Positions 44,443 through 53,562 are shown, numbered from the stretch's first letter. The stretch: DNA of 64,000 nucleotides from Thermaurantimonas sp046295455 (GCA_046295455.1 JBKBNI010000003.1:124001-188000), one strand, 5' to 3'. The notes: a model not told the origin generated them from the sequence alone. Made by a program: numbers and translations.

Positions 44443-45213
44443 ATGGAAGAACAAGTAATTACAGCGATTATCGTCGATGATGAGCTTCATTCGCGAAGGG
44501 GCCTCAAGAGTTTATTGGCCGATCATTTCCCCGAAATTTCGGTGCTAGCAGAAGCTAAGGATCTTCCCGAAGCCGTAAAATTGATTCATGAACACCATCC
44601 GACTGTAATCTTCCTCGATGTAGAAATGCCTGGATATAGTGGCACACAGATTTTTGAATTTTTTCCGAATTCCGATGTAGATTTTAAAATCATATTTGTT
44701 ACAGCCTACAGTGAATATGCCGTAACAGCATTTGAACTGAGTGCTATTGATTATGTTTTAAAACCGATTACCCTGGAAGCGCTATCGAGGGCCATAGGAA
44801 AATTAAAATCTGCTTTAAAGGCAGATAAAACCCTCGAAAAAGAGAGACTCCAAGCATTAATTGCCAATATTCAAAACCCTGATGATGCGCGCCTTGTGCT
44901 TCCATCAAACGATGGTCAGGCAGTAGTCAAGCTCAATGATATCGTCTTTCTCAAAGCTGACAGCTCCTACACGGAGATCTACCTTGCCGATGGCTCTAAA
45001 CTCTTTCTGAGCAGAAAGCTGCTGGAGTTTGAAAAACTTCAAAATTACGGCCCGTTTATGAGAACGCATCGCTCTTACATTGTAAACTTGAGCAGAGTAA
45101 AAAAAATTCTCAAACACGACGGAGGCCTCATTATGGACAATGGCAGAGAAGTAGCTCTGGCATCAGACAAAAAACAGCTTCTCTATGAAAAGTTGAATGC
45201 CCTTAAATTCTAA
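44443..45213 (+). CDS. LytTR-family response regulator
   Basis: A 256-aa transcription regulator. The receiver domain (about 6-125) has the acidic pocket VDDE, the phosphorylated Asp in VIFLDVEMPGYSG (about 59) and the Lys in DYVLKPI. The LytTR DNA-binding domain (about 150-255) shows LNDIVFLKADSSYTEIYLAD, FMRTHRSYIVNLSRVKKILK and VALASDKKQLL. It should be phosphorylated by the adjacent LytS-type kinase, whose stop is 8 bases upstream. Targets unknown. Its last 11 bases overlap the convergent small membrane protein gene. Confidence 0.95.
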   Translation: MEEQVITAIIVDDELHSRRGLKSLLADHFPEISVLAEAKDLPEAVKLIHEHHPTVIFLDVEMPGYSGTQIFEFFPNSDVDFKIIFVTAYSEYAVTAFELSAIDYVLKPITLEALSRAIGKLKSALKADKTLEKERLQALIANIQNPDDARLVLPSNDGQAVVKLNDIVFLKADSSYTEIYLADGSKLFLSRKLLEFEKLQNYGPFMRTHRSYIVNLSRVKKILKHDGGLIMDNGREVALASDKKQLLYEKLNALKF

Positions 45214-45466
45214 CCTCTTCGCCGAAAAGTTTTTTTATTAGTTCTGAAATAATCCCCTTCATAGCTCCGTAGAGGTCGTCGATAGGGCTGTCATAGCCGG
45301 GGATTAAATCGATGGAGTAGTATCTTTTTAATTCGAGCAGAAGAAAAAGAAAGAATAACAGGATTACCAACAGATATACAAAACCCAAAACGATCTTTGT
45401 ATCATCGATAATATGCCGTATTCTTCGGAATATTTTAGAACGTGTTTTGGGAGAAAAGCTTTTCAT
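45203..45466 (-). CDS. Small single-pass membrane protein at the end of the glycosyltransferase cluster
   Basis: An 87-aa protein with a basic N-terminus (SPKTRSKIFRRIRH), one strong membrane helix (IVLGFVYLLVILLFFLFLLL) and a polar C-terminal tail (IPGYDSPIDDLYGAMKGIIS). No family recognised. It lies 24 bases downstream of a membrane glycosyltransferase on the same strand, so it may be a small accessory of the polysaccharide locus. The 3' end overlaps the response regulator gene by 11 bases. Confidence 0.6.
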   Translation of the reverse strand: MKSFSPKTRSKIFRRIRHIIDDTKIVLGFVYLLVILLFFLFLLLELKRYYSIDLIPGYDSPIDDLYGAMKGIISELIKKLFGEEVRI

Positions 45467-45490
45467 AATTCATTTTCGGTGCCAATAAGA

Positions 45491-46663
45491 TCAGGCCTCA
45501 GCTCTTTTGGCACGCTCCCAGGTGGCTTTCTGACTTCCTTTCAGCCACCTGAAAAAGCCGGCGAAGACAGCAAAATTCATCATTGTGAAATAATACGGTA
45601 TAAAAAGAGCTTTTATTTTGATCTTTCTCGATTGTAAATACCAACCTATAAGCGCCAAAATATAAAAAACTACCTGCCCAAAAAAAGTTATTTGATAGAT
45701 CCACCCCTTAGAAGTCAAAAAAACATTTAACACAAAGATTACCGGCAGCGAAAAGGCAGCAATGCTCCACCTCAGCACCCGATGAGATGTATACAGAAAG
45801 GAAAGCACAGGATGTTTGAAAAAATTGAATGCCGGAAGCAGACGACTCATGCTCTGCCACCCCCCTGCACATATGCGAACTTTACGCTTGAGCTCTTCTT
45901 TTACATCTGCAGATGCAGTTTCCATTGCGTAGGCATTTGGCTCATAGATGACTCTGTATCCCTTGAGTGCAATCCGCATGCTTTGCATGAAGTCATCGAG
46001 TATGGTATCCTCCTCGAGGTCTTCGACCAGAGAGGTGCGAAATGAAATGAGCTCGCCGGCAGCACCTACGATGGTCAGCATCTCAGAATCCATGCGCTTA
46101 AGGGCACTCTCATATTTCCAATAAATTCCCTCTCCGGCCGCTGAGGCTCCTTCTGCCTCTGAGGTTAGAATGCGCTTTTCGCCACTCACGGCACCAACCT
46201 TAGGGTCGCGGTAGTGCTTTATCAGTGCGCGAATGGCCTCTCTGTTGAGCAGGGTATTGGCATCGCAGAAAACAACAATTTCAGATGTTACGAATTTCAT
46301 TGCCCGGTTTTCTGCGGCTGACTTTCCTGCCCTGCGGTTTTCGTGCAAAACCTTTACCCGACCGTCCCGCTCGAGGATTTCTTTAGTACGGTCGGTGGAC
46401 CCGTCTGTGATAAAAATGATTTCAAATTTCTCCTTCGGGTAATCAAGCTGCAATGAATTTTCAACTTTTTTGAGAATAAAGCTTTCCTCGTTGTAGGCGG
46501 GTACTACCAAGGTGACAGTGGGCTCAAAGGGCTCCTCATATTCGGGGGGGTTATTCCCGGACGATAGCGCTCTCTTCATATTTACCAGGATATACAAGAG
46601 AATTCCATAGCCTACATATGCGTAAAAGACGATGAAGACAAGAATCCAAAACAAAATTTCCAT
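45491..46663 (-). CDS. Membrane glycosyltransferase family 2
   Basis: A 390-aa GT-A enzyme with a membrane helix at the start (about 1-25) and two to three near the end (about 300-375). Motifs in order: TLVVPAYNEESFILKKVENS, IFITDGSTDRTKEIL, IVVFCDANTLLNREAI (metal-binding acidic motif), TILDDFMQSMRIALKGYRVI with the catalytic Asp, and RKVRICAGGWQSM in the place of the Q/RxxRW motif. The architecture is that of cellulose synthase-like or BcsA/IcaA-type enzymes that extend or initiate polysaccharides at the membrane. It lies 6 bases after the next GT2 gene. Confidence 0.92.
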   Translation of the reverse strand: MEILFWILVFIVFYAYVGYGILLYILVNMKRALSSGNNPPEYEEPFEPTVTLVVPAYNEESFILKKVENSLQLDYPKEKFEIIFITDGSTDRTKEILERDGRVKVLHENRRAGKSAAENRAMKFVTSEIVVFCDANTLLNREAIRALIKHYRDPKVGAVSGEKRILTSEAEGASAAGEGIYWKYESALKRMDSEMLTIVGAAGELISFRTSLVEDLEEDTILDDFMQSMRIALKGYRVIYEPNAYAMETASADVKEELKRKVRICAGGWQSMSRLLPAFNFFKHPVLSFLYTSHRVLRWSIAAFSLPVIFVLNVFLTSKGWIYQITFFGQVVFYILALIGWYLQSRKIKIKALFIPYYFTMMNFAVFAGFFRWLKGSQKATWERAKRAEA

Positions 46664-46669
46664 AGTGAC

Positions 46670-47530
46670 CTACCGCGTTTTTTGAGTTGAAAAGTAATGC
46701 GTGAAGTATTTTAAATTGTTTTTCAGACGGATCCAAAGAGCTTTGGATATGGGGCCATCCGCTTTCATGCGCCGTGCCGAAGTGTAAATAAATGCCTGCG
46801 GTGCCGACACCAATTTGATTCTGCCATATTTACTCAATTCGAAGGCAAGGGTGCCATCGCTGCCGCGCTTAAGACGCTCATCGTAGCCTCCGATTTGCAA
46901 GGCTACATCCCGTCTGTAGGCCGAACTGGCTCCTCCGCAGTTGAGGTGCGGACGTTTATAATTCTTCAGATAAATCCCTAGCAATTTAATGTATTGATAA
47001 GTATAAAGCGACAAGGGGTATTGATCGTCATCGTCATAAAATACATGAAGACTGTATGTACAGACAATGTCCCGATTGTCAAGCATGGGTTTTATCATGT
47101 AATCCGCCCATTGAGGGAGATAGATGGTATCCACATCGCCGGAAATGATGTAATTTCCTTTGGCGGCCTTTAATCCGGCGTTTCGGGCCTGGGCTATTCC
47201 CGGCCTGGGCTCAAATACAGATTTCACATGGCACCGATCCAGGAAATCTTGTGTCCGGTCGGTGCTATTATTATTGACCACGATGATTTCGACCGGATGG
47301 TGGCTGGTCAGATCTGCCAGGCTGGCAAGCGTTGGGAGAATATTGTCTTCCTCATTCCAAGCGATCAGTACGATGGATATTAATGGGTTTTCAGGATGAA
47401 ACTTTTTAAATGACAGTGCAATGGAATCAAAGGTCTCTGCCGGCACTCGATCAAAAGGTATTTTTCTGAGCTTAAGGTATTCCCTGACTTTATCAGGTAC
47501 ATAAAATCTGGACAACCGATACATATCCAT
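46670..47530 (-). CDS. Glycosyltransferase family 2, tandem copy 1
   Basis: A 286-aa GT-A protein. An N-terminal family-specific block (SRFYVPDKVREYLKLRKIPF) precedes the catalytic domain: SIVLIAWNEEDNILPTLASL, IIVVNNNSTDRTQ, IISGDVDTIYLPQWADYMIK (DxD-type) and RPHLNCGGASSAYRRDVALQ. It is closely similar in layout and motifs to the next gene, including the RPHLNCGGAS block and a C-terminal YIYTS-RR-KADG, so the two are paralogues by tandem duplication. Soluble or peripheral; sugar unknown. Confidence 0.9.
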   Translation of the reverse strand: MDMYRLSRFYVPDKVREYLKLRKIPFDRVPAETFDSIALSFKKFHPENPLISIVLIAWNEEDNILPTLASLADLTSHHPVEIIVVNNNSTDRTQDFLDRCHVKSVFEPRPGIAQARNAGLKAAKGNYIISGDVDTIYLPQWADYMIKPMLDNRDIVCTYSLHVFYDDDDQYPLSLYTYQYIKLLGIYLKNYKRPHLNCGGASSAYRRDVALQIGGYDERLKRGSDGTLAFELSKYGRIKLVSAPQAFIYTSARRMKADGPISKALWIRLKNNLKYFTHYFSTQKTR

Positions 47531-47536
47531 ACTGTT

Positions 47537-48382
47537 TTACTTGTTTCTAAGTCGGGTAAAGTATTCGGGAAGATTGAGGATTTGTTTTTTTACGCGAATC
47601 AAAAAGGCCCTGGACATACTTCCATCTGCACGTACACGGCGGTCACTGGTGTAGATATACGCCTTGCGATCAGCTACCATTTTAATTTTTCCGAATTTAC
47701 TTAAATCGAAGGCCAGCGTTCCATCTTCCCAGCGTACCAGATCAATGTTGTATCCCCCTGATTTATTGGCATCTTCGCGCCTGAAAGCCATACTTGCACC
47801 CCCGCAATTAAGGTGCGGTCGTTTCAAACTGTGAAAATATTTATTGGCGTGCTTTAAATACTGGTAAACATGAAAGTCAAGAGGATATCGCATTTCATCG
47901 GTGTAGAGTACATGCAGGGAGTAGGCGACGGCTACGGATCGGTCTTTCATGAGGGGTCGGGTCATATACATCGGCCAATCCGGGGGGTACACCGTGTCTG
48001 TATCGCCCGTGACGATGTAGGCTCCCTTTGCGTTTAACAGACCACACTGTCTGGCAGGTCCGGCGCCTACCTTTTTTTCAGTGATACAGCGGATACCCAA
48101 TTTCTGAGCTATCTCGACCGTGCGGTCTGAGGAGTCATTGTCAATTAATAACAATTCGGCCGGTACTTTTTTTGTGAACTCTGCCACGCTTGAGAGGGTG
48201 CAGAGGATTCTGTCCTCTTCGTTTCTGGCGATGAGCACAATGGTAATTTCTGGCCGTGTATGGTTAAAATATGCAAGTTGGTTTCTCCAATAAATCCATT
48301 GATGCTCCGGAATGGAATCTATCGGAACTTTGAGCCATTTAAGATGCTCTTTTACGTTCTTAGGAAGTTGAAATCTAGGCAT
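47537..48382 (-). CDS. Glycosyltransferase family 2, tandem copy 2
   Basis: A 281-aa paralogue of the preceding GT2. It shares FQLPKNVKEHLKWLKVPIDS at the start, TIVLIARNEEDRILCTLSSV, LLLIDNDSSDRTVEIAQKLG, YIVTGDTDTVYPPDWPMYMT and RPHLNCGGASMAFRREDANK. Conservation of every catalytic block in both copies argues that both are active, perhaps adding different sugars in one repeat unit. Spacing is 6 bases to its paralogue and 13 bases to the GT4 gene, as in a tight operon. Confidence 0.9.
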   Translation of the reverse strand: MPRFQLPKNVKEHLKWLKVPIDSIPEHQWIYWRNQLAYFNHTRPEITIVLIARNEEDRILCTLSSVAEFTKKVPAELLLIDNDSSDRTVEIAQKLGIRCITEKKVGAGPARQCGLLNAKGAYIVTGDTDTVYPPDWPMYMTRPLMKDRSVAVAYSLHVLYTDEMRYPLDFHVYQYLKHANKYFHSLKRPHLNCGGASMAFRREDANKSGGYNIDLVRWEDGTLAFDLSKFGKIKMVADRKAYIYTSDRRVRADGSMSRAFLIRVKKQILNLPEYFTRLRNK

Positions 48383-48395
48383 ATTGGGGAAGAGG

Positions 48396-49526
48396 TCAAA
48401 TGAAATCTTTGTAGTGTTGGAGCAGTTGAACAGCAGAGTTTTCCCAGTTAAATGCCTTGGCTCTTTCTATTCCCTTGTTGATACACTGCCTGCGCAATGA
48501 GGGATCATTAAGAATTCTTAATACTGCATCAGCGATTTCTTCAGGTTTTTCGGGATTGACAAGGAGTGCGGAGTCACCGGCTACTTCGGGCATGGATGTG
48601 ACATTGCTGGTGATCACTGGTGTTCCGCATGCCATGGATTCTATAATTGGAATCCCAAAAGATTCTCTCAAAGACGGATACAAAAATGCTTCCGCCTGTG
48701 TAATAATAGCCGGCAGGTCAGTATTTCGGATGTATCCGGTAAAATGAATGTGTTCAAATATTTCCGGAAGACCATTTCGGTCAAGAATATTTTTAACAAA
48801 TTGCTGGTCGAGATCGCCAAGCAGCAGTTTGTAATGAAAAGCAGTTTTCTTCGCAAGGATTGCATAGGCTTTAAGAGTATTTTCAGTATTCTTTTTCGGG
48901 TCTGTATTGCCCAGAAACATTATAAATTTCTCCGGCAAATGATATTTTTTCCGAACGTGCTCAAGTTCTGAAGGATCAGTTATCTTCCTGAAGTGTGCAC
49001 CTACTCCATTGTACAATACAAAAAGACGGTCTTTGATCTGAGGCAAAAACTTAAGTACATTCTGCACTTCATAATTACTAACGGTCAAAACCCTGTTTGC
49101 CATAGGGATTGCGGACTTAACCACAAATCTTCTGTACAAGTTACCAAATCTCTGATAAGCGGTATATCCAGGGGCGAAGAGAGGATTCTTCTCAAGATAG
49201 ATTACATCGTGGAGGGTCACGATTAGGGGCACGCTGATGTGCATTGGGGCAGTATTGGAGGTACAATGCAAAATGTCCAGATGGTCTGCTTTGGCTTTTT
49301 TGGGAAGCCACATTTGCTCCCATATGGGATAGGGTGCTTTATGCACAATCACATGAAAATTCTCCCCTGCCTGAAAACATGGGTCATCTCCTTCATTTAC
49401 ATACACGAAGTATTCATTATCCTTATCCAATCGGCTGAGGGCTTTCAGAAGCTCGAGCGCTACGAAGTCCATTCCATGCTTCTTTGCCCTGAATATTCGC
49501 TGTGCTTCAAATCCTATACGTGCCAT
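48396..49526 (-). CDS. Glycosyltransferase family 4
   Basis: A 376-aa GT-B enzyme of the mannosyl/rhamnosyl GT4 type. The N-terminal domain is family-typical (ARIGFEAQRIFRAKKHGMDF, LDILHCTSNTAPMHI, PLIVTLHDVIYLEKNPLFAP). The C-terminal domain holds the donor site: KFIMFLGNTDPKKNTENTLK, HIHFTGYIRNTDLPAIITQA and EAFLYPSLRESFGIPIIESM, whose E-x7-E glutamates flank ESFGIPII. ACGTPVITSNVTSMPEVAGD follows. It is 2 bases from the upstream GT2 gene. Confidence 0.93.
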   Translation of the reverse strand: MARIGFEAQRIFRAKKHGMDFVALELLKALSRLDKDNEYFVYVNEGDDPCFQAGENFHVIVHKAPYPIWEQMWLPKKAKADHLDILHCTSNTAPMHISVPLIVTLHDVIYLEKNPLFAPGYTAYQRFGNLYRRFVVKSAIPMANRVLTVSNYEVQNVLKFLPQIKDRLFVLYNGVGAHFRKITDPSELEHVRKKYHLPEKFIMFLGNTDPKKNTENTLKAYAILAKKTAFHYKLLLGDLDQQFVKNILDRNGLPEIFEHIHFTGYIRNTDLPAIITQAEAFLYPSLRESFGIPIIESMACGTPVITSNVTSMPEVAGDSALLVNPEKPEEIADAVLRILNDPSLRRQCINKGIERAKAFNWENSAVQLLQHYKDFI

Positions 49527-49528
49527 AC

Positions 49529-50446
49529 TTACAGTTTTACGACGTCGAGGGGTCTAACCTTAGAAGAGTGCGTTAGATTCCAGAAATATGCTTTCCATAG
49601 TGCTTTAAGGAGCTTCATTTCCCTCTTCATCAGAAAGCGCAGCGAGTTCACCGGCAGTGAAACCAGCGTGTAAAACAGCCACGAGACAAGCAATTTTGAT
49701 CCATTTAAGTTTCTTCGAGCGAAGAGAAGCCTGTTTCTATTGAGGTAGTATACTTTGAGAGGGCTCATTCCACCTACGGACACTGATTCTCTGTGAATGA
49801 TTTGGGAAGTACCTACATACCAGATCTCATATCCGGCTTTGCGAATGCGCTCATTCCAATCAAGTTCTTCGTAATAGAGAAAATAGTCTTCGTACATCAG
49901 CCCAACCTGGTCGATCACCTTTCTGGGGACCATCATCGCGGCACCATGAATGTATGATGTCTGACGTACGTCTTTGTATTGGCCGACATCGGGCTCGCGA
50001 TAGCCAAGGCCTTTATTTCTAAGGGTGTAGGGATTCAAGGGCGTAGTCCCCGCATATTGGAGCAAGCCCTCCGGCTTGTGGTACACGATTCGGGGACTGG
50101 CCATTCCACAGCGTGGATGTTTTTCGAAATGCTCTACGAGAGGCTCTAAAAAATCCGGCTCTACCAGTACATCATTGTTGACAAAAAAGATTAACTCCCC
50201 GTGACAATGCTTTAACCCATAATTATTTCCACCGGCAAATCCAAGGTTTTTTCCTGTTTTTAGAAACTTTATGTCCGGGAATTTCTGACCGATTGGGTCA
50301 GGAAGATCGCGCTCACTTCCATTGTCCACGATGACAATTTCAATATCAGGATAGTTGACTTTTTGCAACGATTCGATCAATTCGATTGTCATCTGTGTCT
50401 GATTGTAATTTACAGACAAAATGCTGACCAATGGCCTTATAATCAT
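49529..50446 (-). CDS. Glycosyltransferase family 2 (rhamnosyltransferase-like)
   Basis: A 305-aa GT-A enzyme resembling WbbL/rhamnosyltransferases. Motifs: SILSVNYNQTQMTIELIESL, IEIVIVDNGSERDLPDPI, NLGFAGGNNYGLKHCHGELI, FFVNNDVLVEPDFLEPLVEH (DxD-like DV) and YFLYYEELDWNERIRKAGYE with the catalytic acidic pair. HRESVSVGGMSPLKVYYLNR and a C-terminal hydrophobic stretch follow. First gene of the minus-strand glycosyltransferase run; divergent from the unknown gene and O-antigen ligase on the plus strand, which probably belong to the same locus. Confidence 0.92.
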   Translation of the reverse strand: MIIRPLVSILSVNYNQTQMTIELIESLQKVNYPDIEIVIVDNGSERDLPDPIGQKFPDIKFLKTGKNLGFAGGNNYGLKHCHGELIFFVNNDVLVEPDFLEPLVEHFEKHPRCGMASPRIVYHKPEGLLQYAGTTPLNPYTLRNKGLGYREPDVGQYKDVRQTSYIHGAAMMVPRKVIDQVGLMYEDYFLYYEELDWNERIRKAGYEIWYVGTSQIIHRESVSVGGMSPLKVYYLNRNRLLFARRNLNGSKLLVSWLFYTLVSLPVNSLRFLMKREMKLLKALWKAYFWNLTHSSKVRPLDVVKL

Positions 50447-50544
50447 TTGGGCACAATTGAGGTGGTAAATGTAAAAAAGATTAATCTGCCTAACTTCATT
50501 TACTTAGGGATGTTTTTATTAAATATTTCATGTAGATAAACAAG

Positions 50545-50552
50545 TATTTTTG
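50545..50552 (+). promoter_or_regulatory. Possible -7 promoter box upstream of the polysaccharide-locus unknown gene
   Basis: TATTTTTG matches TAnnTTTG and lies 24 bases before the ATG at 50577. No clear TTG -33 element. Confidence 0.4.
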
Positions 50553-50576
50553 TAAAAAAATTACCCTCATTAAAAA

Positions 50577-51398
50577 ATGAAATATCTCTCAGTGGTATTG
50601 GCTGTATTGTTTTTGTCCGAGGTCTTTTCACAACCTAAAAAAGCCGAACCGCTTATCGAACTGCATGGTAAGAAATATGTCCTTATAGATAAAGGTATCA
50701 CAGGATATATGTATAGTATCGACGGGCAATGGATATCATCGCCCATGAAAATTCCCGCGCGACTAAACTCCCGCGATCAGGAAGGTTTTAAGTCTAAAGA
50801 AAATGCCTTGGGCATGGACAACATTGTGGCTCTATACATGCACCAAATCAATTTTGGCGATCGAAAATTGTATGTGCTTTATAAATTTTACAAAGAGGGA
50901 TTTTACAAATATGCTGCCACCAAGAAGGGTTGGAAGGAAGAAGTAAATGCTTACTATTATGTGATCGACGATGAAGCCCTTCAAAGCATTTTAAATGCCC
51001 CGAAAGAAGATGTAATGCTTAAGATCAAACTATATGATTCAGGTATATTGAGAAACGTCAAGATATCAAATGTCCAACGAAAAGCCCTGCTCCAGATCAG
51101 AATTAAACAAGAATTTGACCGTCAGCTGATTTTTCACATTGATAAATCGTACACAGGCGAAGATGTTCGATTCTTCTTCTACTCCCAGCATAAAGTTTTC
51201 AAAGATACAGAGGGTGTATTGACTCCCGATTTTAAAATTTCGGGTAGATCCTATTTTGCCCAGCAGCAGCTACTAAAATTCTTTTATTACAAGATTCCTT
51301 ATGAGATCCTTGAGAACTTTTTGAAAATGATAAATCCCAAGTTTAAAGACGAGGATACCGAATTTGTGCCCGATGCCCGATACTCAGGAGAAGACTAG
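50577..51398 (+). CDS. Conserved-looking exported protein of unknown function, polysaccharide locus
   Basis: A 273-aa protein with a signal peptide (MKYLSVVLAVLFLSEVFSQ) and no further membrane helix. The mature part is basic and rich in Lys and Tyr with mixed strand/helix pattern (KLYVLYKFYKEGFYKYAATK, IPYEILENFLKMINPKFKDE). I do not recognise a family. Its end overlaps the O-antigen ligase start by 26 bases, so the two are translationally linked. It stands between the glycosyltransferases and the ligase, making a role in surface glycan assembly or attachment likely, by context only. Confidence 0.72.
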   Translation: MKYLSVVLAVLFLSEVFSQPKKAEPLIELHGKKYVLIDKGITGYMYSIDGQWISSPMKIPARLNSRDQEGFKSKENALGMDNIVALYMHQINFGDRKLYVLYKFYKEGFYKYAATKKGWKEEVNAYYYVIDDEALQSILNAPKEDVMLKIKLYDSGILRNVKISNVQRKALLQIRIKQEFDRQLIFHIDKSYTGEDVRFFFYSQHKVFKDTEGVLTPDFKISGRSYFAQQQLLKFFYYKIPYEILENFLKMINPKFKDEDTEFVPDARYSGED

Positions 51399-52857
51399 TC
51401 GCTTATTACAAAAAGAATCCTTTTCAGAAGTCGCTCGGTGGACCGCATTCATTGGGTTTGCCGCGTTTACAGCTGTTTTAATCGCTAAAAAAGGAATTGC
51501 CATAGCTGGAGTGCTTATGGCTCTGCCGGTGGTGGTCGCTTTTTTTGCGTTTTTTTTCAGATATCCCAAGCTGGGAATTTTTACATCACTGGTCATCAGT
51601 TTTGTGCTGCCGATGCTAAACCGATGGTCAGACTACTATGGAATACCATTGCCACCCCTTGGTCTTGGAGTAGATATATTGCTGCTACTGACTTTTGTAG
51701 TTGTTATTCTTAAATATTGGCGCAAAACAGATTTTTCGGCTCTCAGCAATGATGTGATGCTGCTTCTGACCATTTGGATGGCATATATCGTCATTCAGAT
51801 TGCAAATCCACAGGCATACAGTTTTGCCGCATGGTTCTATTCCATGAGAGGTATTGCCCTATACCAATGGCTCATCATCGGATTGGGATTTTGGATGTTT
51901 AACAGCAAAAAGGATTTTTACAACTGGCTACATCTCTTCCTCGGGTTTTCTGCTCTGGCCATCGTGTGGGCCATCAAGCAGAAGTTTATAGGTGTGTCTC
52001 CAGCAGAGCAAAAATGGCTGGACGACGGAGAGCACGTAACACATCTGTTGTTTGGCAAACTGCGAATATTTTCCTACTATTTCGATGCCGGGACTTTTGG
52101 CGCTGCCATGGGGCATGTCTGTATAGTATCAGCCATTTTGTTTTTGGGGCCATATTCCAAAGCCCGAAAAGTATTCTATTTTCTGATGGCTTTGTTTGGT
52201 TTTTATGCGATGATGCTGAGTGGTACCCGTGGCGCATTGGCCGTACCTGGACTGGGAGGTATTGCATTTCTGGTCATGTCAAAAAATTTACGCCTCCTGG
52301 TAGCCGGAGGACTATTGATGGTTGGGGCTTTCGTGTTTTTGAAATACACAACTATCCTCCAAAGCAACTATGAGGTAAACCGTCTGAGAACCGCCCTGGA
52401 CAGCGATGATCCATCCCTGAACACCCGAAAGCGAAACCGCGCACGTCTGACCGAATACCTTAGAAACAAACCCATCGGAGGAGGGGTGGGCACCACCGGG
52501 AGTTGGGGCAAGCGCTTCTCACCCGGTACCTGGCTTGCTGATTTTGAACCAGATGGATTGTATACCCGGATAAGAGCTGAAACCGGCTTGATCGGTCGTC
52601 AGTTTTATGTATGGATGTGGTTGTACATCCTGTTTAAAGCCATTTGGAAAATATGGAAAATGCCCGCAGGCAGCGAAGAACACAACGTATCAATGGCACT
52701 TATGGCGGGGTATGCAGGTATTTTACTTGCAAATTACGGCAATGCTGTTATGACCCAGCATCCCATCAGTCTGGTTACATTTCTGTCGATATCCACTGTC
52801 TACACCATACATCGATGGAACAATCCGACCAAACCCTACAAAGACCGCGAGTGGTAA
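51373..52857 (+). CDS. O-antigen ligase/polymerase family membrane protein (WaaL/Wzy-like)
   Basis: A 494-aa protein with about ten to twelve membrane helices and a large extracytoplasmic loop. The Wzy_C-type region shows MMLSGTRGALAVPGLGGIAF, then NRLRTALDSDDPSLNTRKRN and GLYTRIRAETGLIG. The RAETGLIG segment and conserved Arg/Glu/His residues are characteristic of polymerases and ligases that join undecaprenyl-linked glycans. It may polymerise the repeat unit made by the neighbouring glycosyltransferases or ligate it to lipid A core or protein. The ATG at 51373 is favoured over the upstream GTG at 51364. Confidence 0.87.
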   Translation: MPDTQEKTSRLLQKESFSEVARWTAFIGFAAFTAVLIAKKGIAIAGVLMALPVVVAFFAFFFRYPKLGIFTSLVISFVLPMLNRWSDYYGIPLPPLGLGVDILLLLTFVVVILKYWRKTDFSALSNDVMLLLTIWMAYIVIQIANPQAYSFAAWFYSMRGIALYQWLIIGLGFWMFNSKKDFYNWLHLFLGFSALAIVWAIKQKFIGVSPAEQKWLDDGEHVTHLLFGKLRIFSYYFDAGTFGAAMGHVCIVSAILFLGPYSKARKVFYFLMALFGFYAMMLSGTRGALAVPGLGGIAFLVMSKNLRLLVAGGLLMVGAFVFLKYTTILQSNYEVNRLRTALDSDDPSLNTRKRNRARLTEYLRNKPIGGGVGTTGSWGKRFSPGTWLADFEPDGLYTRIRAETGLIGRQFYVWMWLYILFKAIWKIWKMPAGSEEHNVSMALMAGYAGILLANYGNAVMTQHPISLVTFLSISTVYTIHRWNNPTKPYKDREW

Positions 52858-52944
52858 AACGCCTACGTGATTTTAATTTCTCACCAATATCAAAACAATA
52901 TTGAGGGTTTACATAGTTTTAGAGTTACAACAATTGAATGCGCT

Positions 52945-53514
52945 ATGAATATTTTAATTTTATCCGGTGCCACACGTAGCTGCAGCTATTCTACTATGAT
53001 TGCCAACAGGCTCAAGGAAATCTTTTCCGGGCTCGACGCTGATGCCACACTGACTTTCATCGACAATAGAGACTTGCAGCTCCCCACCTACGACGACTAT
53101 GACCATCTGACTCCAGAGCACAGAAAAACGATTCATTACGTGTCGGAACACCTGTATGCCGCTGATGCTCTGATCCTGGTCTCCCCTGAATACAACGGTG
53201 GTATGGCCGGAGGTCTGAAAAATACGCTCGACTTCTTTCGCAAAGAGTATGAATGGAAACCTATGGGTTTAGTCAGTGTCACCTCCGGTACACTTGGCGG
53301 ACAGAATGCAATGAACCAGCTAGCAGCCTTTGCAAGTTATGTCGGGGCTTGCCTGTCGCCTACAAGACTTATGGTCAGTCAGGTGCAGCATGTCTTTGAA
53401 AACCCCGATGGGGAAGAGGCAAAACGCTTTGAAAAAAATGCGGAAAAATTTTGTTCCGATCTGATTTTATTTACATCAATGATTAAAAATGGGCTATTAA
53501 ATTATTCTCATTAA
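52945..53514 (+). CDS. NAD(P)H-dependent FMN reductase (flavodoxin-like fold)
   Basis: A 189-aa flavoprotein of the NADPH-dependent FMN reductase family. MNILILSGATRSCSYSTMIA is the first strand and phosphate loop. ADALILVSPEYNGGMAGGLK and NTLDFFRKEYEW form the flavin-binding block, and GLVSVTSGTLGGQNAMNQLA follows. The ATG at 52945 begins exactly at the first strand; earlier in-frame codons are unlikely. Quinone or azo reduction is possible. It lies 87 bases after the O-antigen ligase gene, on the same strand. Confidence 0.9.
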   Translation: MNILILSGATRSCSYSTMIANRLKEIFSGLDADATLTFIDNRDLQLPTYDDYDHLTPEHRKTIHYVSEHLYAADALILVSPEYNGGMAGGLKNTLDFFRKEYEWKPMGLVSVTSGTLGGQNAMNQLAAFASYVGACLSPTRLMVSQVQHVFENPDGEEAKRFEKNAEKFCSDLILFTSMIKNGLLNYSH

Positions 53515-53515
53515 C

Positions 53516-53545
53516 TTTGAAGAACGTCAAATTCATTTAAATTTG
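53516..53545 (+). promoter_or_regulatory. Well-formed Bacteroidota promoter of the His-rich lipoprotein gene
   Basis: TTTG at 53516-53519 and TAAATTTG at 53538-53545 are separated by 18 bases, fitting the TTTG/TAnnTTTG pattern of Bacteroidota sigma factor promoters. The ATG is 17 bases downstream of the box. The -33 element overlaps the stop region of the FMN reductase gene. Confidence 0.62.
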
Positions 53546-53562
53546 TAATAAATCATCACCAT

